A stretch of 5,159 nt of DNA from the NCBI GenBank assembly GCA_030151925.1, contig JASLCY010000262.1:1-5159 (forward strand), given 5' to 3'. The notes under the pieces were generated by a model, which saw only the letters and a program-made list of their open reading frames with translations, was not told the DNA's origin and made no database searches. The translations under genes were made by a program, and so were the position numbers. Shown piece after piece: positions 1 through 5,159 of this stretch (position 1 is the stretch's first letter; every line of letters begins with the position of its first letter). Source of the stretch: Oligoflexus sp. Lineage in GTDB: Bacteria; Bdellovibrionota_B; Oligoflexia; Oligoflexales; Oligoflexaceae.

Positions 1-300
1 GAGCTTTTTCGCCTTGGGGCCTTCGGTCGCTTTACGCAGATAAATATAATCGAGCGCGACGGCCGGCGAGGCTATCGAGCAGGCGTTGCGGAACTTCGTT
101 TGTTTCTCGCAGTATTGGGCGAAGAGGCTTTGTTTTTCGAGGCGATACTGCGGCGCGCTCACGTCGCGCATGTAACCATCGATGTAACGCTGCTCGCCCT
201 TGTCGAAGAGGAAGACCAGAATAAGGACCGCTGTGATCGCGAGCGTCACCCAGGGACGTCGCGGCCACTTCGTTCCTAATCCTAGCGGGATCGTCAGCAT
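1..300 (-). CDS. Probable rhomboid-family intramembrane serine protease, N-terminal part (partial)
   Basis: Only the first 100 codons lie in the window; the frame is open to the left edge. The protein begins MLTIPLGLGTKWPRRPWVTL, then has one hydrophobic segment at about residues 18-32. A polar stretch of about 65 residues follows, rich in Q, E, K and R, with two cysteines (C64 and C74). An opening of the form 'IPLG...R.PWVT' running into a first membrane helix is familiar from delta-proteobacterial rhomboid proteases, which cleave membrane proteins within the bilayer. The catalytic Ser (GxSG) and His would lie beyond the edge, so activity cannot be judged. The ATG at 298-300 is preceded by AGAGG (complement of 306-310) with 5 bases between, which supports this start. 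The gene follows the NAD kinase in the same direction after 155 bases. It could instead be another small-helix membrane protein; the family call rests on the N-terminus alone. Confidence 0.6.
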   Translation of the reverse strand, partial: MLTIPLGLGTKWPRRPWVTLAITAVLILVFLFDKGEQRYIDGYMRDVSAPQYRLEKQSLFAQYCEKQTKFRNACSIASPAVALDYIYLRKATEGPKAKKL

Positions 301-350
301 GCCTACCTCTGCCTTTGGTATCGGCACTATGAGGCGCAACTTTAGCTATA

Positions 351-379
351 TTTATAAGGTGTTAGGGCTTGAATACTTA
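351..379 (-). promoter_or_regulatory. Weak candidate promoter for the rhomboid-like gene
   Basis: On the minus strand an AT-rich stretch holds TATAAA (complement of 351-356), five of six bases matching the sigma-70 -10 consensus, about 50 bases before the start codon. The hexamer 17 bases upstream, TAAGTA, is a poor -35 match. The site could give the rhomboid-like gene its own transcript, but the evidence is only an AT-rich -10-like box in a GC-rich setting. Confidence 0.25.
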
Positions 380-400
380 CGTGAGGTAAAAGCGATCGGC

Positions 401-440
401 GGCCTCGTCAGAGCCGCGGAGCGCCTGAGATATCGAGGCC
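401..440. repeat. Inverted repeat after the NAD kinase gene
   Basis: GGCCTCG (401-407) and CGAGGCC (434-440) are perfect complements. Inside them TCAG (408-411) and CTGA (425-428) also pair, with a GATAT bulge on one side and a GC-rich 13-base loop. In the nadK transcript the hairpin starts about 15 bases after the stop codon. No U-run follows it in that direction, so it is not a standard intrinsic terminator. It may stabilise the 3' end, assist Rho-type termination, or be chance in GC-rich DNA. Confidence 0.4.
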
Positions 441-455
441 TTAGAAGCTGTTTTT

Positions 456-1328
456 TTAGAAAGGATTAGCGACCCGGATGGGGGAAGCCAGGGAGAAACG
501 GATCTTCTCGCCGAATCCGACCTTCATCACGAGCTTCTCCCCGTCCAGGGCGAGGATCGCCGAGGGGCACTGGGATTCGATCCAGAAGCTGTCGGTCGAA
601 GGATCGCAGAAACCTTGGCTGAGGAGCAGGCCTTCTTCGCTCTTTTGATAGAGCTCACGGACGAGGAACTGGAAATGGCGGTCCGCGCCGCCCATGAAGG
701 TACCGCCGGCGGCGCCGATAGCGGCCGTGCTGCCCGTCGCCGTCGCGATCCATACGCCGCTCGATTTATGGGACTCGACGCGATCCATGAAACCGATCTG
801 GTAACGGGTGGTCGCGGCCGGGCTCTCGGCGGCGAAGAGGAAGTCGTTGAGCGCGGCGATGGTCGAGCTGTCCACGGTCCCGTTGCGCCTGTGCACGTGC
901 GCCTTCAGGCGATGGCGTTCGGTGTAGCGCAGCTGGTTGGATTGAAAGGCCTCGACGATGCCGGGGATATGCTCATGATCGCCCGCGCACAGGAAACCGA
1001 CGCTCGCGCTGGACGAGCGGATGCCGATGAGCGGGGTCTGATCGGTGATGTAATAGCTGGAAGTGATCAGCGTACCGTCGCCGCCGAGCGCGATCACGCA
1101 ATCGAAGTCCTGCTCGGGCTTCTTCTCGCCCGCCTTCACTTCCTTGAACTCGATGCCGTGGGTCCTGAGGGTCGTGCGCAGGACCTCGAGGCTATGCATA
1201 TGCTCGGCGTGGGCTTTTTCGAGGAAATGACGGTAGTGATCGTCCACCGTTGAAACCATATGCTTCGCCTCGAGCGCCTGGTGCTGCTCGAGGTTGGTCG
1301 GTTTGCGGACGATAAGCGCTGCCGTCAT
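456..1328 (-). CDS. nadK: NAD kinase, NADK3/NADK2-like form
   Basis: This 290-residue protein is an ATP-NAD kinase, which phosphorylates the 2'-hydroxyl of NAD(H) to make NADP(H) in the cytoplasm. Visible landmarks are the GGDGT nucleotide motif at 82-86 after a hydrophobic strand (VIAL), ALND at 159-162 where the family's N-E/D motif lies, ATATGSTAA at 195-203 followed by a GG at 208-209, and LALDGE near 259-264. The length is normal for the family. The N-terminus (ALIVRKP), GFLCAGD at 111-117, the SSGVW...GSTAAI block and QFLVREL at 220-226 resemble the plant NADK3/human mitochondrial NADK2 branch as I recall it; typical bacterial NadK instead has a GxNxGxLGFL motif. The ATG (1326-1328) lies 3 bases after the stop of the PpiD-like gene, with GGAAG in the end of that gene as a possible ribosome site. 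This implies cotranscription and translational coupling. The enzyme call is secure; the subfamily is inferred from memory. Confidence 0.93.
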   Translation of the reverse strand: MTAALIVRKPTNLEQHQALEAKHMVSTVDDHYRHFLEKAHAEHMHSLEVLRTTLRTHGIEFKEVKAGEKKPEQDFDCVIALGGDGTLITSSYYITDQTPLIGIRSSSASVGFLCAGDHEHIPGIVEAFQSNQLRYTERHRLKAHVHRRNGTVDSSTIAALNDFLFAAESPAATTRYQIGFMDRVESHKSSGVWIATATGSTAAIGAAGGTFMGGADRHFQFLVRELYQKSEEGLLLSQGFCDPSTDSFWIESQCPSAILALDGEKLVMKVGFGEKIRFSLASPIRVANPF

Positions 1329-1331
1329 GGA

Positions 1332-2948
1332 TTAATCTTCTTCCGAGGCGGGCGCGGAGCCGCCCGCACCCTTGTTGCCGTGCACCGTGGTGTCGTAGCT
1401 CAGGAACTCGGGGTTCCGGTAGATCTTGCCCGATTTCTCGTAGCGATCGTTGATATCCTTCGCGAGCGCGCCGAACAGCGTATAGCCTTCCATGTACTTG
1501 CTGGATTCGACGAGCTCCTTGCGTTTATCGTCGGTGAGTTTGCTGAGGTCCGCGTCCTGGCGGGACTTGAGGCGCAGGATGATTTTCGCGCCGGTGACGT
1601 CGAGGGCTTCCGGATAAACCTCTCCGGGCTTCTTGAGGCTGGCGATCGCGCCCATGACTTTCTTATCCGCGCCGAGGCCGGGCACGAAACGCGCGCCTAC
1701 CGCGAAGGGACCGGTATCCTTCCAGCTCAGGCCGAGGCTGCTCGATTCGTCTTTACCGGCCTTGAGGCCGTCCAGCAGGGTCTTGGTCTTCTCAGCGATG
1801 ATCTGCGGACGGCGGTCCTTCGCGATCAGCTTCTCGGCTATGCCGCGTTTGGCTTCGTCGAACGATACGGATTTAGCCGCTTGAACGTCTTCCACCTTGA
1901 TGATGTGGAAGCCGAAAGCTGACTCGACGGGCTCACTGACCTGGCCGGGTTTCATGCTGAAAGCGACATCGGCGAATTCCTTGACCATCTGATCTTTTTT
2001 GAAGTAACCGAGGTCGCCGCCCTTGGCTTTGCCGCTCGGCTCGTCGGTGTTCTTGCTGGCGATCGCCGCGAAATCCGCGCCCGGTTTCTTCACTTCGGCG
2101 AGGAGCTTGGTCGCGATCGCCTTGGCTTCGTCCTTCGAACGGTTGGCCGCGGCACCGGTCGCGTTGCGCGCGCCCTTGAACGAGATCAGGATGTGGCGGG
2201 CCTTGACCTTGGCGTCCTGGTTGAACTCGGCTTTGTTCTGATCGTAGTAATCCTTGACCTTTTTCGCATCCGCGCCGGCGAGGTATTTATCGACGTCGGC
2301 GGCGGGCACGGTCACGGGGATCGTATTCGGATCGAGGCGGAGGTACTCGACGTCGGCCTTCGATTCATCGAGGAGGTAGTTGAGTTCGGCGACCTTGCTC
2401 GAGGTGCGGTAGGTCGAGGTCACGAGGTTCCTGAACTTGGTCTGAACGATGTTGTGGCGAAGTTCGTCGGTGAAGGACTTCTCCGAATGTCCCTGTGATT
2501 GCAGGTACCTTTGGAAGAGGGTCGGGTCGAACTTACCGTTCTCGCCGTGGAAATACTTGCCGTCGGTGATCACGTGGACCACTTCCTCTTCGCTCGCGCT
2601 GACGCCGTTTTTGGTCGCTTCCTGATAGACGGCCTCGCGTTCGATCAGGCCGTTAAGGACTTGTGGCGCAACGTTCAGGGCGACGGGATCGAACTTGTCT
2701 TTATATTGTTGTTGGAGCTGGTTGCTGTAGTTCACGTAAGCGCGGCGGAAGTCGGTGGAGCTGATTTTCTCACCCGCTACCTTAGCGGCCGTGCCAGTCG
2801 GCAACACCAGACCGCCCATATTGTTGCGGGGACTACACACGCCGAAAAAGGCCATGGTAATGATCACCGTCCCGAGGATACCGTAGGTAGCCCAGTGTTT
2901 GGTGACTGTGGTGGCATCGAGATCCGCGGTTTTTCTCCACTTAAGCAT
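1332..2948 (-). CDS. ppiD: PpiD/SurA-like membrane-anchored peptidyl-prolyl cis-trans isomerase
   Basis: This 538-residue periplasmic foldase should catalyse proline isomerisation and act as a chaperone for exported proteins. A short basic N-terminus (MLKWRK) is followed by a single membrane segment at about 21-38, expected to leave the rest outside the inner membrane. Residues about 53-240 form a SurA/PpiD-type chaperone domain, with the typical helix 'APQVLNGLIEREAVYQEA' at 94-111. A parvulin (PPIC) domain runs from about 246 to 354, with VKARHILI (active-site-type His252), GGDLGYF at 310-316, F330 and FGFHIIKVED ending with His348. Residues about 400-460 (VPGLG...KKPGEVYPE) look like a degenerate second parvulin-like unit, as in PpiD. 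The tail is Gly/Ala/Ser-rich and acidic. E. coli PpiD is longer, about 620 residues. The ATG has AAGGGG (complement of 2956-2961) 7 bases upstream. It heads the leftward set, with the NAD kinase directly behind it. The name ppiD is by architecture, not proven orthology. Confidence 0.88.
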   Translation of the reverse strand: MLKWRKTADLDATTVTKHWATYGILGTVIITMAFFGVCSPRNNMGGLVLPTGTAAKVAGEKISSTDFRRAYVNYSNQLQQQYKDKFDPVALNVAPQVLNGLIEREAVYQEATKNGVSASEEEVVHVITDGKYFHGENGKFDPTLFQRYLQSQGHSEKSFTDELRHNIVQTKFRNLVTSTYRTSSKVAELNYLLDESKADVEYLRLDPNTIPVTVPAADVDKYLAGADAKKVKDYYDQNKAEFNQDAKVKARHILISFKGARNATGAAANRSKDEAKAIATKLLAEVKKPGADFAAIASKNTDEPSGKAKGGDLGYFKKDQMVKEFADVAFSMKPGQVSEPVESAFGFHIIKVEDVQAAKSVSFDEAKRGIAEKLIAKDRRPQIIAEKTKTLLDGLKAGKDESSSLGLSWKDTGPFAVGARFVPGLGADKKVMGAIASLKKPGEVYPEALDVTGAKIILRLKSRQDADLSKLTDDKRKELVESSKYMEGYTLFGALAKDINDRYEKSGKIYRNPEFLSYDTTVHGNKGAGGSAPASEED

Positions 2949-3013
2949 CCATTAACCCCTTCATCTAGAGCGTTTTGCTGCAGCCGCTGGCGCTGATTCT
3001 ATCTTATTGGCGT

Positions 3014-3042
3014 ATTTTATGACGTAAAAACAAGCTAAACCA
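3014..3042 (-). promoter_or_regulatory. Candidate promoter for the ppiD-nadK unit
   Basis: On the minus strand TAAAAT (complement of 3014-3019) matches five of six bases of a -10 box. TGGTTT (complement of 3037-3042) is a weak -35 candidate 17 bases further up. The predicted leader before the PpiD-like start would be about 60 bases. The surrounding sequence is distinctly AT-rich. Another -10-like box, TAGAAT, lies slightly closer to the gene but lacks a plausible -35. Confidence 0.3.
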
Positions 3043-3138
3043 GTTCTATTATCACATTTTGCGCGGAGAGGTTAAGGGGCGAATACAGGATTTGGGAGGC
3101 GTCTATCTGAAATTTTTAAACGTGAGGCAACTCTTTGT

Positions 3139-3167
3139 TTGGCCCGGGGCCCCGTTCGTGGTTTAAT
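3139..3167 (+). promoter_or_regulatory. Candidate sigma-70 promoter for mreB
   Basis: TTGGCC (3139-3144) and TTTAAT (3162-3167) are separated by 17 bases and resemble -35 and -10 boxes; the -10 matches five of six bases, the -35 only TTG. Transcription would begin near 3174, giving a leader of about 40 bases that contains the AGGAG site at 3203-3207. The spacer contains the GC-only palindrome GGGGCCCC (3146-3153). Confidence 0.4.
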
Positions 3168-3174
3168 GTTAAAC
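3161..3174. promoter_or_regulatory. Perfect palindrome over the mreB -10 box, possible operator
   Basis: GTTTAA-TG-TTAAAC is a perfect 6+6 inverted repeat with a 2-base centre. It covers the candidate -10 box and reaches about the predicted start of transcription, a position where a bound dimeric regulator would block RNA polymerase. No known regulator is recognised for this motif, and only one copy was noticed in the window. Confidence 0.35.
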
Positions 3175-3201
3175 TGCTAACGGAATCCTCATTGAAGGTA
3201 A

Positions 3202-4248
<1,047 letters not shown>

Positions 4249-4309
4249 TTTCCCCGCTCCTCACTCTCCTATGCCGTGCTCAGCCTTTTCCATGTTATGC
4301 TGATAAGAA

Positions 4310-4347
4310 AAATCCGGGTCTCCTGACGGGGCCCGGGGTTTATCCCC
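4310..4347 (+). terminator. GC-rich hairpin between mreB and mreC, possible leaky terminator or attenuator
   Basis: A long stem can form: AAA (4310-4312) with TTT (4339-4341), TCC (4313-4315) with GGG (4335-4337), GGG (4316-4318) with CCC (4332-4334) and CTCC (4320-4323) with GGGG (4328-4331), around a TGAC loop, with single-base bulges at 4319 and 4338. Only TTTAT follows, then a C-run, so it is not a textbook intrinsic terminator. GGGG (4335-4338) can pair instead with CCCC (4344-4347) around TTTAT, which would open the base of the first stem. The likely role is partial termination or mRNA processing that makes MreB more abundant than MreC. Confidence 0.45.
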
Positions 4348-4384
4348 CCAGAAAGAGACTATCTGCTCATAAGGCGAACACGGA

Positions 4385-5159
4385 ATGGCTCGTAGCAAGG
4401 TAAAGATTTTTTGGAGAGTGATCCTCGTCGCATCCCTGCTCTCTCCTTTCGTCTTTTTATCCTCGAGCCTGCGCCCCTGGGTGACTTCGTCCCACGGCCT
4501 GCTGGCCTTGCAGGAAGTGCTCTATCCCTTCGAATACGTCTGGGACCACGGCACGCGCGCGATCTCGGGCGTGTGGAACCATTACATCGCGCTGACCAAG
4601 GTTGCCGCCGACAACTCGCGCCTGGAAAAAGAGATCTCGGTGCTCAAGAGCCAGATGCTCGACTACGATGAGAAACAAAACGAGATCACGCGCCTGCGCG
4701 GTCTCTTCGAATTCGCTCAGCACTTCCAGGGCACGCACGTGGTCGCGGAAGTCGTGAGCTCCGAGGCCTATCCCTCCTTCCGCACGCTCCGCATCAGCAA
4801 AGGCAAGCAGGACGGCGTGAACGTCGGCATGCCGGTGGTGACGGCCGAAGGCGTCGTGGGACGCGTGATCCGCGCCGGCCTCAAGTTCGCCGACGTGCAT
4901 CTCCTCATCGACACCAACTTCAACATCGATACCCTCCTGCAAAGGACGCGTATCCGCGGCGTGCTGAAGGGCTCCGATAACTACTGCGTCCTGAAGCTCA
5001 ACCGCCGCGACGAGGTCCGCATCGGCGATACGCTGGTGACCTCGGGCATCATCGGCGGTTTCAGCAAGGGCCTGCCGATCGGCAAGGTCGTCCGCATCGC
5101 CTATGAATCGGATAACATCTCCCAGACGGTGACCGTCGAACCCTGGGTGAACTTCGATC
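4385..5159 (+). CDS. mreC: Rod shape-determining protein MreC, N-terminal part (partial)
   Basis: The first 258 codons are present and the frame runs off the right edge. MreC is a single-pass inner-membrane protein whose periplasmic part links MreB to the elongation PBP and RodA. Visible parts are a basic N-terminus (MARSKVKIFWR), a membrane helix at about 10-28, a linker, a heptad-rich coiled coil at about 72-107 (NSRLEKEISVLKSQML), and the beta-rich MreC domain from about 117. The hallmark GDTLVTSGIIGGFSKGLPIG lies at 215-233 and beyond, with GVNVGMPVVTAEGVVGRV at 144-161 before it. The family is usually about 270-370 residues, so most of the protein is present. The ATG has a modest AAGG (4371-4374) 10 bases upstream. 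It lies 136 bases after mreB in the same direction; mreD would be expected next. The family call is firm and no defect is visible. Confidence 0.95.
   Translation, partial: MARSKVKIFWRVILVASLLSPFVFLSSSLRPWVTSSHGLLALQEVLYPFEYVWDHGTRAISGVWNHYIALTKVAADNSRLEKEISVLKSQMLDYDEKQNEITRLRGLFEFAQHFQGTHVVAEVVSSEAYPSFRTLRISKGKQDGVNVGMPVVTAEGVVGRVIRAGLKFADVHLLIDTNFNIDTLLQRTRIRGVLKGSDNYCVLKLNRRDEVRIGDTLVTSGIIGGFSKGLPIGKVVRIAYESDNISQTVTVEPWVNFD

Noticed and set aside
32..268. Minus-strand 78-codon frame at the left edge
   Set aside because: The overlapping frame from 300 to the edge on the same strand has a membrane helix, a ribosome site and a rhomboid-like start; this one is Arg-rich and featureless.
451..457. 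Run of seven T on the plus strand after the inverted repeat, looking like an intrinsic terminator
   Set aside because: It would terminate plus-strand transcription, but no plus-strand gene lies upstream, and the run is 10 bases past the stem and overlaps the nadK stop.
200..469. Plus-strand open frame of 89 codons across the nadK-rhomboid gap
   Set aside because: It overlaps the start of the rhomboid-like gene and the nadK end on the other strand, and its translation resembles no family.
615..1253. Plus-strand open frame of 212 codons opposite the NAD kinase
   Set aside because: It is antisense to a clearly recognised gene, has no recognisable motif, and its Arg/Ala/Gly/Glu-rich composition is typical of the reverse of a GC-rich coding frame.
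1260..1922. Plus-strand open frame of 220 codons opposite the nadK start and the end of the PpiD-like gene
   Set aside because: It spans the junction of two real minus-strand genes and shows no domain; a shadow of GC-rich codon use.
2826..2840. Possible lipoprotein cysteine (C38) at the end of the PpiD-like membrane segment
   Set aside because: FFGVC lacks the small residue needed at -1 of a lipobox, and PpiD-type proteins keep an uncleaved anchor.
2193..2996. Two plus-strand open frames (2193-2498 and 2499-2996) opposite the N-terminal half of the PpiD-like gene
   Set aside because: Both are antisense to a convincing foldase with membrane anchor and PPIC domain; no motifs of their own.
4457..4942. 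Minus-strand 161-codon frame opposite mreC
   Set aside because: His/Glu/Ala-rich antisense of the MreC coding frame, with no recognisable domain.

Overview
This window reads as an ordinary, gene-dense stretch of chromosome from a Gram-negative, rod-shaped bacterium. It carries MreB and MreC of the cell-elongation machinery and a membrane-anchored parvulin foldase of the PpiD/SurA type, which acts in the periplasm. The coding regions are moderately GC-rich. The style of the proteins, in particular the rhomboid-like N-terminus and the form of the NAD kinase, suggests a delta-proteobacterial relative such as Bdellovibrionota/Oligoflexia or Myxococcota. That placement is inferred from remembered families, not from a search.

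The layout is two divergent gene sets around a 265-base intergenic region (2949-3213). Leftward, on the minus strand, are a PpiD-like peptidyl-prolyl isomerase (1332-2948), an NAD kinase only 3 bases after its stop (456-1328), and, after a 155-base gap, the first 100 codons of a probable rhomboid-family membrane protein (1-300, cut by the window edge). Rightward, on the plus strand, are a complete mreB (3214-4248), a 136-base spacer with a strong GC-rich hairpin, and the first 258 codons of mreC (4385-5159, cut by the window edge).

Functionally the rightward set builds the cell-elongation complex: the MreB actin-like filament and its MreC scaffold, with mreD, a class B PBP and rodA expected beyond the edge. 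The leftward set combines envelope protein folding (PpiD-like) with cofactor supply (NADP synthesis) and possibly intramembrane proteolysis.

I see no mobile element, CRISPR array, RNA gene or clear new system. The most interesting item is the NAD kinase. Along its whole length it resembles, as I recall them, the eukaryotic NADK3 (plant)/mitochondrial NADK2 branch more than the usual bacterial NadK. Secondary points are a perfect palindrome over the candidate mreB -10 box, alternative hairpins between mreB and mreC, and a marked rise in GC content along mreB.
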